A DNA stretch of 64,000 nt, taken from Metabacillus litoralis. Lineage in GTDB: Bacteria > Bacillota > Bacilli > Bacillales > Bacillaceae. The stretch lies in contig NZ_JAIVKL010000001.1 in assembly GCF_020524045.1 (NCBI RefSeq), positions 496,001 through 560,000 on the forward strand, read 5' to 3'. The first letter of the stretch is position 1, and every line of letters begins with the position of its first letter. The notes under the pieces are model-generated. The model did no database searches and was not told where the DNA came from. It saw only the letters and a list, made by a program, of their open reading frames with translations. Of this stretch, positions 44,576 to 57,312 are shown in pieces. Both the position numbers and the translations under genes were made by a program.

Positions 44576-45988
44576 TTATTTTACAATATGAATTGGGCTA
44601 CCAATTGCTACTTCAGCAGCTTCCATTGTAATCTCTCCTAAAGTAGGATGAGCATGAATTGTCATTGCAATATCTTCTGCTGTCATACCAGCTTCAATTG
44701 CTAATCCAAGTTCAGAGATCATATCAGAAGCGCTAGGTCCAGCAATTTGTGCACCAATTACTAATCCATCTTCTTTACGTGTAATAAGCTTTAAGAAACC
44801 ATCTGAATTGTTAAGAGATAGTGCACGACCATTAGCTCCAAATGGGAACTTAGATGCCAACACTTCAATTCCGTCTTCTTTTGCTTGAGTTTCTGTATAG
44901 CCAACTGTTGCAAGTTCAGGTTCAGAGAAAACTACTGCAGGAATTGCCAAGTAATCGATTTCTGCTTTTTCTCCTGCAATTGCTTCAGCAGCAATTTTAC
45001 CCTCGTAAGAAGCTTTATGAGCAAGAGGTGGTCCCTCGACAATATCGCCAATTGCATAGATGTTAGAAATGTTTGTTCGGCATTGTTTATCAATTTTGAT
45101 AACGCCTCTATCACTCATTTCAACGCCAACTTGTTCTAAACCAAGTTCATCAGTGTTTGGACGACGTCCAACAGTTACTAATAAGTAATCAGCTTCAACT
45201 GTTTTTTCTTCACCTTTTACTTCAAAAGTAACTTTTACACCATTCTCAGTTTCTTCAACACCTTTAGCCATAGCTTTTGTGTGAATTTCTACGTTTCCTT
45301 TTTTCTTAAGGTTACGTTTAACTAAAGAACTCATTTGTTTTTCAAAGCCAGCTAAAATTTCATCTGCAGCTTCAATAAATGTAACTTCTGTTCCAAAGTT
45401 TGCATAAGCAGTTCCAAGCTCAGTACCAATATAGCCTCCACCAATGACAACGAGTTTATTTGGAATTTCTTCAAGGTTTAGAGCACCTGTTGAGTCTAAA
45501 ACACGTTTTGAATATTTGAAAGCAGGAATTTCAATTGGACGTGAGCCAGTTGCGATAATAGCATTTTTAAATTTGTATGTTTGTGACGATGTTTCGTCCA
45601 TCACTTTTACTGTCTCATTATCTACAAAATATGCTTCACCACTAATGACGTCAACTTTATTACCTTTAAGTAATCCAGCTACACCACCAGTTAACTTTTT
45701 AACAACACCTTGCTTGAATTCTTGAACTTTTGAGAAATCAACTGTAACGTTCTCAGCTTTAATTCCCATGTCTTCAGAGTGTTTAGCATTTTCGTAGCGA
45801 TGTCCTGCTGCAATTAATGCTTTTGAAGGAATACAACCAACATTTAAACAAACTCCTCCAAGAACGCTTTTTTCAACAACTGTTACCTTTTGTCCTAATT
45901 GAGCAGCGCGGATTGCCGCAACATATCCGCCTGGTCCTGCTCCGATGACAAGAGTATCTGTTTCAATCGGGAAATCTCCAACTACCAT
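44576..45988 (-). CDS. pdhD: Dihydrolipoamide dehydrogenase (E3)
   Basis: 470 aa; start [20 protein letters not shown] identical in style to B. subtilis PdhD. FAD-binding [17 protein letters not shown], redox disulfide [18 protein letters not shown]-binding [13 protein letters not shown], and C-terminal His-Glu pair HAHPTLGE. Reoxidises dihydrolipoamide of E2 with NAD+. Four bases downstream of pdhC, so cotranscribed. E3 is shared with other 2-oxoacid dehydrogenases. Confidence 0.97.
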   Translation of the reverse strand: MVVGDFPIETDTLVIGAGPGGYVAAIRAAQLGQKVTVVEKSVLGGVCLNVGCIPSKALIAAGHRYENAKHSEDMGIKAENVTVDFSKVQEFKQGVVKKLTGGVAGLLKGNKVDVISGEAYFVDNETVKVMDETSSQTYKFKNAIIATGSRPIEIPAFKYSKRVLDSTGALNLEEIPNKLVVIGGGYIGTELGTAYANFGTEVTFIEAADEILAGFEKQMSSLVKRNLKKKGNVEIHTKAMAKGVEETENGVKVTFEVKGEEKTVEADYLLVTVGRRPNTDELGLEQVGVEMSDRGVIKIDKQCRTNISNIYAIGDIVEGPPLAHKASYEGKIAAEAIAGEKAEIDYLAIPAVVFSEPELATVGYTETQAKEDGIEVLASKFPFGANGRALSLNNSDGFLKLITRKEDGLVIGAQIAGPSASDMISELGLAIEAGMTAEDIAMTIHAHPTLGEITMEAAEVAIGSPIHIVK

Positions 45989-45991
45989 CGA

Positions 45992-47314
45992 TTACGCCTC
46001 CATTAAAATTAATTGTGGATCATTCAGTAAACGCTTGATGTGGTTAAGAGCATTTTGAGCAGTAGCACCATCAATCATTCTGTGGTCAAAGCTTAGTGAT
46101 AAAGCAAGAACCGGAGCTACTACAATCTCTCCATCACGTACTACTGGTTTTTCTGCAATACGTCCAATACCTAAAATTGCAACTTCTGGGTGATTAATTA
46201 CTGGTGTAAACCATTGTCCGCCCGCAGATCCAATGTTTGTGATTGTGCATGAAGCACCTTTCATTTCATTTGGAGCTAACTTACCATCACGAGCTTTTGT
46301 TGCAAGTTCATTAATTTCATTTGAGATCTCAAATACAGATTTACGTTCTGCATTTTTTACAACTGGTACAAGAAGACCTTTTTCAGTGTCAGCAGCAATA
46401 CCAATATTATAATAATGCTTTTGAACAACTTCATCTGTCTTATCATCAAGAGATGTATTAAGAACTGGGTACTTCTTAAGAGCAGAAGTAAGAGCTTTCA
46501 CTACGTACGGTAAATATGTTAACTTAATACCTTGCTCTGCTGCAACATTTTTGAATTGCTTTCTGTGAGAAACTAAGTTTGTCACATCAATTTCATCCAT
46601 TAATGTTACGTGTGGAGCTGTATGTTTAGAGTTAACCATGGCTTTTGCAATTGCCTTACGAATTCCGCTAATTTTCTCACGAGTTTCAGGAAATTCTCCT
46701 TCAGGAATAGCTTGTGCTGCAGCTGGTTTAGCTTGTTTTTCTTCTTTAGCTGCTGGAGCTTCTTCCGTAGTTTCCTCAACTTTCGAAGTTCCACCTTGTA
46801 GGAATGAGTCAACATCCTCTTTAAGAACTCGGCTATTCTTCCCGCTACCAGATACTTGACGAATATCAACATCTTTTTCACGAGCGTATTTACGAACGGA
46901 TGGCATCGCAATTACACGCTTAGAAGGATCTACTTCTACTTCTGTTGGAGCATCCTGTTTAGAATCCTCGCTCTTTTCTTCAGAAGCAGGTGCTGGTGCA
47001 GCCTTCTCTTCTGCTTTTTCTTCTTTCTTAGGCTCATCATCACTATGATCACCTTTAAATTTCAAGTCTTCATAGCCTGGAGCATCAAAAGTAATAATTG
47101 TTTGTCCTACTGTTGCTACTGTTCCTTCGTCAACGTTTAACTCAGTAACAGTACCTTTTACAGGTGATGGAATTTCTACAACAGCTTTATCATTTTGTAC
47201 TTCAGCTAAAACGTCATCTTCTTCAACTTTATCGCCCGCTTTAACGAACCACTTTACGATTTCACCTTCGTGGATACCTTCACCGATATCAGGCAATTTA
47301 AATTCGAATGCCAA
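45992..47314 (-). CDS. pdhC: Dihydrolipoamide acetyltransferase (E2)
   Basis: About 440 aa from TTG 47314, preceded by AGGAGG; this gives [18 protein letters not shown], the family N-terminus. Lipoyl domain with the modified lysine in [10 protein letters not shown] (about residue 43), an Ala/Pro/Glu/Lys-rich linker, the peripheral subunit-binding domain ([20 protein letters not shown]) and the catalytic domain ending with [10 protein letters not shown] (His and Asp of acetyl transfer). Core of the pyruvate dehydrogenase complex. The gap of 335 bp before it, containing a repeat, separates it from pdhB. Confidence 0.96.
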   Translation of the reverse strand: MAFEFKLPDIGEGIHEGEIVKWFVKAGDKVEEDDVLAEVQNDKAVVEIPSPVKGTVTELNVDEGTVATVGQTIITFDAPGYEDLKFKGDHSDDEPKKEEKAEEKAAPAPASEEKSEDSKQDAPTEVEVDPSKRVIAMPSVRKYAREKDVDIRQVSGSGKNSRVLKEDVDSFLQGGTSKVEETTEEAPAAKEEKQAKPAAAQAIPEGEFPETREKISGIRKAIAKAMVNSKHTAPHVTLMDEIDVTNLVSHRKQFKNVAAEQGIKLTYLPYVVKALTSALKKYPVLNTSLDDKTDEVVQKHYYNIGIAADTEKGLLVPVVKNAERKSVFEISNEINELATKARDGKLAPNEMKGASCTITNIGSAGGQWFTPVINHPEVAILGIGRIAEKPVVRDGEIVVAPVLALSLSFDHRMIDGATAQNALNHIKRLLNDPQLILMEA

Positions 47315-47414
47315 ATCATTCAACCTCCTTAAGAATGTAAGAAATAATGAGAAAAACATAGTATTCCTTAGTGTAAACACAAAACTTGTTTTTCACCTAT
47401 GATGTAGTTTTTTA

Positions 47415-47628
47415 GGCTGGTTTCGAAATACTTTGTTGCTTTTACAATGTTGGTTGATATATGTTCCAAGATTTTAAAAGAAAGTAATGATACTTACTTT
47501 AATTCTTGAAAGAGGGTCTGCGAGCCTAGAGTTTCTTACTCTTGTCCCGCAGCACCTTTTAGTTATAGAATGTCCCTTTAAATCAACCAAAACAGTTTTT
47601 AAAAACAACATTTCTATAGAAAAGAACC
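47415..47628 (+). mobile_element. Repeat A/B hybrid element (A10) inside the pdh operon
   Basis: 214 bp. The outer ends are of type A (GGCTGGTTTCGAAATACTTT; TTTCTATAGAAAAGAACC). The interior has GGTTGATATATG and AAATCAACC arms with CCCGCAGCACC, like repeat B. Flanks GTTTTTTA and TTTTTAAA agree at 5 of 8. It lies between pdhB and pdhC and could alter the ratio of upstream to downstream mRNA. Confidence 0.6.
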
Positions 47629-47649
47629 TTTTTAAAATTATGAAATGTC

Positions 47650-48627
47650 TTAGAAATTAACTACTTTTTTAGCTGTAGCAAGAATATCCTTGTATATTGG
47701 TAGCCAAATATTTTCTGCTTCTGTGAATGCATACACTGTATCAGGTGCTGTAACACGTAATACTGGTGCTTCTAAGTTCAAAATTGCTCTTTCAGTTATT
47801 TCAGCTACAACATTTGCTGCAATACCAGCTTGTTTTTGTGCTTCTTGAACAACAATTGCTCGACCTGTCTTTTCAACAGAAGCAATGATCGTATCAATAT
47901 CAAGAGGGCTGATTGTACGTAAGTCAACTACCTCAACAGACACACCATCTTTTTCTAACTCATCGGCTGCTTTTAAAGATTCATGTACCATTGCACCATA
48001 AGTGATGATTGAAAGATCAGTACCTTCACGCTTAACATCTGCTTTACCAATTTCAATAGTATACTCTTCTTCAGGAACTTCCTGACGGAATGAACGGTAT
48101 AACTTCATATGCTCTAAAAATACAACTGGATCATTATCACGGATCGCTGCTATTAATAGACCTTTTGCATCATAAGGTGTTGATGGAATAACCACTTTTA
48201 ATCCAGGTTGTTGTGCGACAAGGCCTTCTAAGCTGTCTGCATGCAACTCTGGTGTATGTACAAATCCACCAAATGGAGAGCGAATTGTTACAGGTGCTGT
48301 CCAACGACCTCCAGAACGATAACGCATACGAGCTAATTGACCGTTTAATGAGTCCATAACCTCATATACGAAACCGAAAAATTGAATTTCCATTACTGGA
48401 CGGAATCCTGTTAAACTAAAACCTACTGTAAGTCCACCAATACCAGACTCTGCAAGGGGAGTATCAAATACACGATCTTCACCAAACTCTTTTTGAAGTC
48501 CTTCCGTCGCACGGAATACGCCACCATTTACGCCAACATCTTCTCCATATAAGAGGACGTTTTCATCGTTTTTTAACTCTGTGCGTAAAGCATCAGTGAT
48601 GGCTTGAATCATTGTCATTTGTGCCAT
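47650..48627 (-). CDS. pdhB: Pyruvate dehydrogenase E1 beta subunit
   Basis: 325 aa, full length. Landmarks [38 protein letters not shown] and [14 protein letters not shown]. Pairs with PdhA to bind thiamine diphosphate and decarboxylate pyruvate, acetylating the lipoyl group of E2. It begins three bases after the pdhA stop and is clearly cotranscribed with it. Confidence 0.97.
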   Translation of the reverse strand: MAQMTMIQAITDALRTELKNDENVLLYGEDVGVNGGVFRATEGLQKEFGEDRVFDTPLAESGIGGLTVGFSLTGFRPVMEIQFFGFVYEVMDSLNGQLARMRYRSGGRWTAPVTIRSPFGGFVHTPELHADSLEGLVAQQPGLKVVIPSTPYDAKGLLIAAIRDNDPVVFLEHMKLYRSFRQEVPEEEYTIEIGKADVKREGTDLSIITYGAMVHESLKAADELEKDGVSVEVVDLRTISPLDIDTIIASVEKTGRAIVVQEAQKQAGIAANVVAEITERAILNLEAPVLRVTAPDTVYAFTEAENIWLPIYKDILATAKKVVNF

Positions 48628-48630
48628 GGC

Positions 48631-50592
<1,962 letters not shown>

Positions 50593-50624
50593 AAAAACAG
50601 ACTTAGAATTACCCTAAGTCCGTT
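50593..50624 (-). terminator. Terminator of ykyA
   Basis: Minus-strand stem ACGGACTTAG / CTAAGTCTGT with a short loop, then TTTTTGTG. Confidence 0.85.
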
Positions 50625-50633
50625 CGTTACGTG

Positions 50634-51299
50634 CTATTCACTTTTATCAATATTTAGTTCTGCTTGCTCGTAAAATTCTAGCTTTAGATTATTATATTCT
50701 TCTGTTAATGTATTAAACTTTTCATTTTGTTCAATTACTTTTTTATAAGAATCATTAATATCATTGATTTGCGATTCCAATTCTTCCATTGTTAAATCTT
50801 CATTCTGAAGCATCGAATATAATTCTTTATCTAAAGAAATAGAGCTTTCATAGTTTTTATATAGACTTTCATAAGATTTGTATCGTTCAATCATTGTCTC
50901 CTTAAGCTCTTTTGCCTTTTTTTCAAGATCTACATCTTCAATCTTTTCGATTTCTTCGCCCACACTTTCGAATTCTTCTTTTGAAGACATGATACTATCA
51001 TATTCTGCTTTCAGCTTAGACTCACGTTCCTCAACGAGACTTAAAGCTTCTTTAGATAAAGCAACTATCTTATCAAATTCTTTCATGCCCAAACTCATGA
51101 TTTCATTATAAAGTTTTGATTCTTTTTGTTCTATTTCTACTAGTGGCTGCTGTTGATCTTTAAATTTGTCCTCTAACTCTACAACTTTTTCTAGTTTGTT
51201 ATACATATTTTCTTCTGCTGAAGGACCTACACAGGCCGAAAGAAGTAGTAATACAGTGATAGATAATAATACACTCATTCTGGTAGAAATTTTCCTCAT
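50634..51299 (-). CDS. ykyA: YkyA-like lipoprotein
   Basis: About 221 aa from the second of two ATGs (51299), seven bases from GGGGG. Lipoprotein signal VLLLLSACVGPS, then a long, very charged coiled coil (residues 30-215) with heptad-like Glu/Lys and Leu spacing. Matches the YkyA family of putative cell-wall-binding lipoproteins; precise role unknown. It lies upstream of pdhA as in B. subtilis. Confidence 0.87.
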   Translation of the reverse strand: MRKISTRMSVLLSITVLLLLSACVGPSAEENMYNKLEKVVELEDKFKDQQQPLVEIEQKESKLYNEIMSLGMKEFDKIVALSKEALSLVEERESKLKAEYDSIMSSKEEFESVGEEIEKIEDVDLEKKAKELKETMIERYKSYESLYKNYESSISLDKELYSMLQNEDLTMEELESQINDINDSYKKVIEQNEKFNTLTEEYNNLKLEFYEQAELNIDKSE

Positions 51300-51618
51300 C
51301 ATTGTTCCCCCTATATTTAAACACATTTTCTACTATAATCTGTTCATTTTATTTTTACAATCATACATGATCATTTCTACATAATAATGGGATTTTTAAA
51401 TAATATGACAAAAACAAGTTTATTTTCATTCACTAAGACATTTTCTTCAAAAAACTTTCACTTATAATAATCATATGAGCTTGTCTTATATATATTCCAA
51501 TCATAAACAAAACAAATTTTACGTTCATAGGCGGATGTCTATACACATTTTAACTACATTCATATTGTGTATTATACGTCAAGACAAAGGCGTAATGAAC
51601 ATTAGGAGGTTGTTAACT
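51300..51618. other. ykyA / YjcZ-type divergent region
   Basis: 319 bp, AT-rich, between divergent genes; no repeat or ORF of substance seen. Confidence 0.35.
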
Positions 51619-51762
51619 ATGCATAACTATTGTGGATGCGGATATGAAAACTACGGGTACGGATATGTAGCTCCAACATCAGGATATGGTAATAGCTTTG
51701 CGTTGATTGTTGTTTTATTTATCCTTCTTATTATCGTTGGTGCAGCTTATTTAGGTTGCTAA
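51619..51762 (+). CDS. YjcZ-family small sporulation protein
   Basis: 47 aa from ATG 51619, nine bases after AGGAGG. The N-terminal half is Gly/Tyr/Cys-rich ([17 protein letters not shown]), the second half is one hydrophobic helix with [16 protein letters not shown], the exact pattern of the YjcZ family of small membrane proteins found in spores of Bacillus. A longer frame from 51475 is not supported by a ribosome-binding site. Confidence 0.88.
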   Translation: MHNYCGCGYENYGYGYVAPTSGYGNSFALIVVLFILLIIVGAAYLGC

Positions 51763-52140
51763 TTACACAGACAACAAATGGTATATGACTCCCCATAACT
51801 ATTCCCTTGACAATAGAAAGGGAAACATAGTTTTTGGGAGTCATTCTTAATTTGAGATTAACTCCATTAAATAGATAAAAGATTCTATAGCTCCTCCTTA
51901 ATAAAGGTAATATAAATACCTCTATGTGGTACTTCCCCCTCAGTTCTTTATTTCCATACTTTTTGTTAGAAAAATAACAAAAATTTAATTTTTACACTTA
52001 GTATGCAACACTTTACTTTTCGTTTATGATTTCTTCATTTATAATTTTAATATTAATATAAATATAATTAACCATAAAAAACTACTTAATTTTTTTATAA
52101 TTTTATTTTAAGTTAATGTTTATTGAAGGAGTGTTACATC
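51763..52140. other. Gap between YjcZ-type gene and defB
   Basis: Holds the terminator at 51785-51848 and a very AT-rich stretch that should contain the defB promoter. Nothing else seen. Confidence 0.4.
51785..51848 (+). terminator. Terminator of the YjcZ-type gene
   Basis: Two-level hairpin: outer ATGACTCCC / GGGAGTCAT, inner TTCCCTT / AAGGGAA; followed by TCTTAA. Confidence 0.7.
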
Positions 52141-52695
52141 ATGATTACTATGGAAGATATTATTAGAGAAGGTCACCCAACTTTGAGGAAGGTCGCTGAG
52201 GAAGTCACGTTACCGGCTTCAAAAGAAGATAAAGAAACGTTAGGAAATATGCTCGCATATGTCAAAAACAGTCAAGACCCTGAAATAGCAGAAAAATATG
52301 AATTACGACCAGGCATAGGTCTAGCTGCTCCTCAAATTAATGTGGCAAAACGTATGCTTGCCATTCATCTTCTCGATGATAAGGGGATTTTGCATAGTTA
52401 CGCTCTTTTCAATCCTAAAATAATCAGTCATTCAGTTGAAAAAAGCTTTCTAACTTCTGGTGAGGGATGTTTATCGGTTGATCGGGCTGTTCCAGGAATT
52501 GTTCCACGTTATGCTCGTATCCGAGTTAGAGCAACTAATTTAGAAGGGGAACAATTAGACATCCGTTTAAAAGGTCTATTATCAATTGTTTTTCAACATG
52601 AAATTGATCATTTGAATGGAATAATGTTTTATGATCACATTGATGAAGCAAATCCTTTTCAAGAACCTGAAAACGCAATAGCAATTGATCGTTAA
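52141..52695 (+). CDS. defB: Peptide deformylase (DefB type)
   Basis: 184 aa from ATG 52141, matching B. subtilis DefB (YkrB) in length; GAAGGAG precedes it. The three metal/active-site motifs are present: GIGLAAPQ (58-65), EGCLS (about 112) and QHEIDHLNG (His-Glu-x-x-His, about 153). Removes the formyl group from nascent proteins. The type 2 insert AEKYELRPG is present, typical of Gram-positive enzymes. Confidence 0.96.
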   Translation: MITMEDIIREGHPTLRKVAEEVTLPASKEDKETLGNMLAYVKNSQDPEIAEKYELRPGIGLAAPQINVAKRMLAIHLLDDKGILHSYALFNPKIISHSVEKSFLTSGEGCLSVDRAVPGIVPRYARIRVRATNLEGEQLDIRLKGLLSIVFQHEIDHLNGIMFYDHIDEANPFQEPENAIAIDR

Positions 52696-52797
52696 ATGAT
52701 TAAACAAGCCGCCTTTACCGCTAACGCTTAATAGCATATTACTTATCGAAATCAAGCTTGAATTTCACTATCTAATACTAATATCCTAGGAAATAAA

Positions 52798-52828
52798 CTA
52801 AAATAAGAAGGTGACCCTTCTTATTTTA
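52798..52828 (-). terminator. Terminator overlapping the ykrA stop
   Basis: Perfect stem CTAAAATAAGAAGG / CCTTCTTATTTTAG with a very small loop; includes the last codons of ykrA. Confidence 0.75.
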
Positions 52829-53594
52829 GTAACCCTAGTTTCTCAACAGCATATTGAATTCCATCTTGATCCACCGGCTTTGTAATAAAGTCAGCTATTT
52901 CTTTTAAAGACTCAACTGCATTCCCCATTGCGACACCCGTACCGACAAATTCAATCATTTCAAGATCATTAAGTCCATCACCAAAAGCATAAATATTTTC
53001 CTTCTCAATATTTAAACGTTTTACTAATTGTTTAATTCCTTCTGCTTTAGAACCATTTACAGGTAAAATATCGGTTGAAACGTCATGCCATCGTATAAGT
53101 TTTAAATCCTCATATTTCTTATAACGTTCCTCTTGTCCGCTTACGCAAAACAATAAAGTTTGATAGATATTTTTTTCAAGATAATAATCTCGATTTTGAT
53201 CAGGGTGAGTAAATTTCAAACTCCCCATACTTTCCTCAATTAAAGGATGTATGCCTGTTGTTGACCTCATGTTTTCTTCACTCATAAAGACAAGAGGGTG
53301 ATTTTCTTGATCTGCGAACTGCAATAAATTGGCTAATGTTTCTTTATTAAGTGGGTTTTGATAAATTACTTCATTCTCGAATATCACATATTGTCCATTG
53401 AAGCTCACAAAAGATCGAATATCTAATTCCCTTCGTAAATCCTCAAACATAAAAGGAGCCCGGCCTGTTGCGATAGCAACATGATGCCCTTGCTCTTTCA
53501 AGCTTTGAATCGTTAATTTTGTCGACAACGGTATTTCTTTATTATGATCTAATATTGTTCCATCAATATCAAAAAAAATCACTTTATCACTCAT
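52821..53594 (-). CDS. ykrA: YkrA, Cof-type HAD phosphatase
   Basis: 257 aa. HAD motif I FFDIDGTILDHN (nucleophile Asp), motif II ATGRAP, motif III lysine in GSKAEGIKQLV and motif IV FGDGLNDLEMIEFVG. The C2B cap marks the Cof subfamily, which hydrolyses sugar phosphates or pyridoxal phosphate. Substrate unknown. Next to defB as in B. subtilis. AAGGAGCTG precedes the ATG. Confidence 0.93.
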   Translation of the reverse strand: MSDKVIFFDIDGTILDHNKEIPLSTKLTIQSLKEQGHHVAIATGRAPFMFEDLRRELDIRSFVSFNGQYVIFENEVIYQNPLNKETLANLLQFADQENHPLVFMSEENMRSTTGIHPLIEESMGSLKFTHPDQNRDYYLEKNIYQTLLFCVSGQEERYKKYEDLKLIRWHDVSTDILPVNGSKAEGIKQLVKRLNIEKENIYAFGDGLNDLEMIEFVGTGVAMGNAVESLKEIADFITKPVDQDGIQYAVEKLGLLK

Positions 53595-53616
53595 TGTACA
53601 GCTCCTTCTTTTTAAC

Positions 53617-54522
53617 CTACTTTAGAATAAACAGCCTTCTTTTTTTAGTTCTGGACGTACTTAAATAAACACCTAAAAACACGACAAATAAACCAATTAT
53701 CATATTAGCCGAGATTTTCTCACTAAGCAATAAATATCCCCAAAACATAGCTGTAATTGGAACAATATATGTAACAAGTGAAGCAAACTCTGCACTACCC
53801 TCTTTCACCATATAATAATAAAATAAGTAAGCAATACCAGAACCGAATACACCAAGACCAATAAGTGACATTAATAGTTCAGGTGTAAATGCAGGCATTA
53901 TTACGCCTGACTCGCTAAACAACATGAATAAAAAACTAATAGCTGAAGAAAAGAAAAGTGTTATTAATGAAACTATAATGATTGGAACATCAGCCAAATA
54001 TCTTCTAGCCATTTGAGCCCCTAATCCATAACAAAAAGTTGCTAATACCATTGTACCAGCACCAACAAAATTTTCTTTTAACACCTTATTTAACTCAAGA
54101 TCCAATAATAACAAAATCCCAATAAACCCCGTTATTACACCAACTAACTGTTTGAAACTCAGGTGAACTCTAAAAAAAGTTGCACCAATCACGATTGTCC
54201 AAATTGGTGTTGTGGCATTGATTACTGATGCAAAACTACTTGATATCTTCAACTCACTTATGGCGATTAAACCAAATGGAAGAGTATTATTGAAAACTGC
54301 TACTAAAAATAAAAAAATCCAAGGCAATCTCTTCTTTCGTACTGTTTTCAGATCTTCTCTTTTAAAGAGAAACAAAACTAAACACAAGGTAATGGTTCCA
54401 AAAAAGCATCTCCAAAAAACCACACCCCATGGCCCTAAGTCTCCTACTAATAATTTTATAAATAAAAATGAAGCTCCCCAAATAATACTAAGGATCATTA
54501 ACGAACTATATAACTTTTTCAA
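53617..54522 (-). CDS. EamA-family (DMT) transporter
   Basis: 301 aa, ten membrane helices in two EamA halves: SIIWGASFLFIKLLV and FWRCFFG in the first, GTMVLATFCYGLGAQMARRY and VPITAMFWGYLLLSEKIS in the second. Drug/metabolite exporter superfamily; substrate unknown. It starts 22 bases upstream of ykrA and is probably cotranscribed with it. AGGAGGAACATAGG precedes the ATG. Confidence 0.88.
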   Translation of the reverse strand: MKKLYSSLMILSIIWGASFLFIKLLVGDLGPWGVVFWRCFFGTITLCLVLFLFKREDLKTVRKKRLPWIFLFLVAVFNNTLPFGLIAISELKISSSFASVINATTPIWTIVIGATFFRVHLSFKQLVGVITGFIGILLLLDLELNKVLKENFVGAGTMVLATFCYGLGAQMARRYLADVPIIIVSLITLFFSSAISFLFMLFSESGVIMPAFTPELLMSLIGLGVFGSGIAYLFYYYMVKEGSAEFASLVTYIVPITAMFWGYLLLSEKISANMIIGLFVVFLGVYLSTSRTKKRRLFILK

Positions 54523-54626
54523 CCCTATGTTCCTCCTGATGATATAAAATGCTTTGGTTTATATTTCCGGACGTTTCTCCTCATTCTCTATGTTCAACAT
54601 AAAACATTTCCTATTTAATAAATAAT

Positions 54627-54809
54627 GGCTCTGTTAAACTTTGTGGTTGATTTCCGTTACAGGCATTCGCTTTCCGCGGGCGGTCCGGAAGCCTCCTCGG
54701 CGCAAGCGCCTGTGGGGTCTCCCTTCGACACGCTTCTCCCGCAGGAGTCTCATGCCTTTCACTTCAATCAACCAAGTGCTAAAAATCAACCATAAGCTTT
54801 AACATAGCC
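54627..54809 (+). mobile_element. Repeat B MITE-like element (B3), perfect target duplication
   Basis: 183 bp with intact ends GGCTCTGTTAAACTTTGTGG and CTTTAACATAGCC, flanked by TAAATAAT on both sides (54619-54626 and 54810-54817). Nearly identical to B1 and B2, so recently active. Confidence 0.95.
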
Positions 54810-55012
54810 TAAATAATAAATCATTAGAAAATCTCTTAAATAAAAAGAACATACTTACGCTAAGTTAAAAAGGTTAAATTGTCAATAATTAACCAATAAT
54901 TCCCTTCGCTCGTTATGTAAAACTTTTAAGTAAATAACATATACTAGAATTGAAAGTAATTAAAAATGGACGGCTTCTATAAAGTTTACTAAAAAATAAA
55001 GGGGTATAGAGT

Positions 55013-55084
55013 ATGTTAAAAAGAATAAGAAGATCACTTGAAAAACAATGGAAACATCTGTTAAAAAAGAAGACTATCGCTTAA
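55013..55084 (+). CDS. Possible 23-aa cationic peptide upstream of rpoY
   Basis: ATG 55013 opens a frame of 23 codons, MLKRIRRSLEKQWKHLLKKK then TIA, preceded by AAAGGGG at a good distance. The peptide has ten Lys/Arg and would form an amphipathic helix. No family is recognised. It could be a real small protein, a leader peptide for the rpoY–rnjA operon, or chance. No terminator is seen between it and rpoY. Confidence 0.45.
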   Translation: MLKRIRRSLEKQWKHLLKKKTIA

Positions 55085-55265
55085 TATAAGAATAACAAAA
55101 AATTTATTGCTAATTTATTTTCATATACCTTCAAACTAGGCTAAGTAAGTTGTTTTCTTTATGAAGAATTGTCTCTTTTCCGCTAGAGACTTGGCTTGTT
55201 TGTAAATATCGAATATAATAGAAAAAGTTAGTACAACATACGGAAGTTAAGGAGAGATTTGGTAA

Positions 55266-55475
55266 ATGATTTTCAAGGTTTATTTTCAAGAGAAAAAAAC
55301 AGAGGTACCTGTTCGCGAAAGAACAAACACTCTTTATATTGAAGCATCAACTGAAAGTGAAGTTCGGATTAAATTAAAAGACCGTCCTTATAATATTGAA
55401 TTTGTTACACCAGTAGATGGAGCATACTTAGATTATGAAAAGCAAAGTGAAAATTACAAAGTATTGGAGATTTGA
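55266..55475 (+). CDS. rpoY: RNA polymerase epsilon subunit RpoY (YkzG)
   Basis: 69 aa with [20 protein letters not shown] and [18 protein letters not shown], the DUF1447/RpoY family. A small subunit of Gram-positive RNA polymerase. The stop codon overlaps the rnjA start region (TTTGATGGG), so the two genes are coupled, as in B. subtilis. AAGGAGAG precedes the ATG. Confidence 0.95.
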   Translation: MIFKVYFQEKKTEVPVRERTNTLYIEASTESEVRIKLKDRPYNIEFVTPVDGAYLDYEKQSENYKVLEI

Positions 55476-55480
55476 TGGGT

Positions 55481-57148
55481 ATGAAATTTGTTAAAAATGA
55501 CCAAGTTGCTGTCTTCGCCTTAGGTGGACTCGGTGAAATTGGTAAAAACACGTACGGAGTACAATTTCAGGATGAAATCATCCTAATTGATGCTGGAATT
55601 AAATTTCCAGAAGATGAGTTACTCGGAATTGATTATGTTATTCCTGACTACTCTTATTTAGTAAAAAATGAAGATAAAATTAAAGGTTTATTTATTACGC
55701 ACGGACATGAAGATCACATCGGTGGTATTCCATATTTACTTCGACAAATAAACATACCTGTATATGGTGGTAAACTTGCGCTTGGTTTATTAAGAAACAA
55801 ACTTGAAGAGCACGGACTTTTACGACAAACAAAATTAATTGAAATCCAAGAAGATGACATTATCAAATTTAGAAAAACATCTGTTACATTCTTTAGAACA
55901 ACACATAGTATTCCTGATTCATATGGAATTGTTGTGAAAACACCTCCAGGCAATATCGTACATACTGGAGATTTTAAATTTGATTTTACTCCAGTTGGTG
56001 AACCTGCTAACTTAACAAAAATGGCTGAAATTGGTCGTGATGGTGTACTTTGCTTGTTATCTGATAGTACTAATAGTGAAATTCCAAATTTTACTATGTC
56101 CGAAAGACGTGTGGGTGATACTATTCACGAAATCTTCCGTAAAGTTGATGGCCGAATTATATTTGCTACTTTCGCATCAAATATACACCGCTTGCAACAA
56201 GTTGTTGAAGCAGCTGTCACACACGGGCGTAAAGTTGCAGTATTCGGCAGAAGTATGGAAGCTGCAATTAATATTGGACAAGAACTAGGATATATAAATT
56301 GCCCTAAAGATACATTTGTAGATGCTCATGAAATTAATCGTATGCCAGCACATAAAGTAACAATCTTATGTACTGGAAGCCAAGGTGAACCAATGGCTGC
56401 ATTATCTCGAATTGCAAACGGCACTCATAGACAAATTCAAATTATTCCTGGTGACAATGTTGTATTCTCTTCTTCACCAATTCCTGGCAACACATTAAGT
56501 GTTAGCAAAACAATCAATCAGCTTTTCAGAGCAGGTGCAGAGGTTATTCATGGCTCATTAAGCGATATCCATACTTCTGGTCATGGTGGACAAGAAGAAC
56601 AAAAACTGATGCTTCGCTTAATGAAGCCAAAATACTTCATGCCAATTCATGGTGAATATCGCATGCAAAAAATGCATGCAAGACATGCAGTTGACTGTGG
56701 TGTTGAGGAAGAGAATTGCTTTATCATGGACAATGGAGAAGTCTTAGCAATTGGTGATAAAGAAGTAGGTGTAGCAGGAAAAATCCCTTCAGGTTCCGTA
56801 TACATTGACGGAAGTGGCATTGGTGATATCGGTAATATTGTATTACGTGATCGTCGTATTCTTTCTGAAGAAGGATTAGTCATTGTTGTAGTAAGTATTA
56901 ATATGAAGGACTTTAAAATATCAGCAGGCCCTGATATTATCTCCAGAGGATTTGTTTATATGAGAGAATCTGGCGATTTAATAAATGATGCTCAATCACT
57001 TATTTCAAAACATCTAAATAAGATTATGGAGCGTCGTACAAGTCAATGGTCTGAAATTAAAAATGAGATCACTGATACTCTTGCACCATTCTTATATGAA
57101 AAAACAAAACGTCGTCCTATGATTTTACCGATCATAATGGAAGTATAA
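55481..57148 (+). CDS. rnjA: Ribonuclease J1
   Basis: 555 aa from ATG 55481 ([20 protein letters not shown]), the same length as B. subtilis RNase J1. Metallo-beta-lactamase motif [12 protein letters not shown] (zinc His/Asp), HTGDFKFD, the beta-CASP domain ([14 protein letters not shown]) and [10 protein letters not shown] near the C-terminal region; it ends ILPIIMEV. 5'-to-3' exonuclease and endonuclease in mRNA decay and rRNA maturation. SR1P, also encoded in this window, links GapA to this enzyme in B. subtilis. Confidence 0.97.
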   Translation: MKFVKNDQVAVFALGGLGEIGKNTYGVQFQDEIILIDAGIKFPEDELLGIDYVIPDYSYLVKNEDKIKGLFITHGHEDHIGGIPYLLRQINIPVYGGKLALGLLRNKLEEHGLLRQTKLIEIQEDDIIKFRKTSVTFFRTTHSIPDSYGIVVKTPPGNIVHTGDFKFDFTPVGEPANLTKMAEIGRDGVLCLLSDSTNSEIPNFTMSERRVGDTIHEIFRKVDGRIIFATFASNIHRLQQVVEAAVTHGRKVAVFGRSMEAAINIGQELGYINCPKDTFVDAHEINRMPAHKVTILCTGSQGEPMAALSRIANGTHRQIQIIPGDNVVFSSSPIPGNTLSVSKTINQLFRAGAEVIHGSLSDIHTSGHGGQEEQKLMLRLMKPKYFMPIHGEYRMQKMHARHAVDCGVEEENCFIMDNGEVLAIGDKEVGVAGKIPSGSVYIDGSGIGDIGNIVLRDRRILSEEGLVIVVVSINMKDFKISAGPDIISRGFVYMRESGDLINDAQSLISKHLNKIMERRTSQWSEIKNEITDTLAPFLYEKTKRRPMILPIIMEV

Positions 57149-57312
57149 TAAAGCAATGACTGTCGACATAAGGATCGCTAGACTTTTATCGGAAAACTAG
57201 CAATTTAAATAAAGATAGATGTGCTTTAAGAAAAACTTGAGTAAACCTTATTGTTCTTCTTTCTACTTAGGGGCTAGCCCGCTGGAGTAAGTCTAAAACA
57301 CTAAGAAATAAT

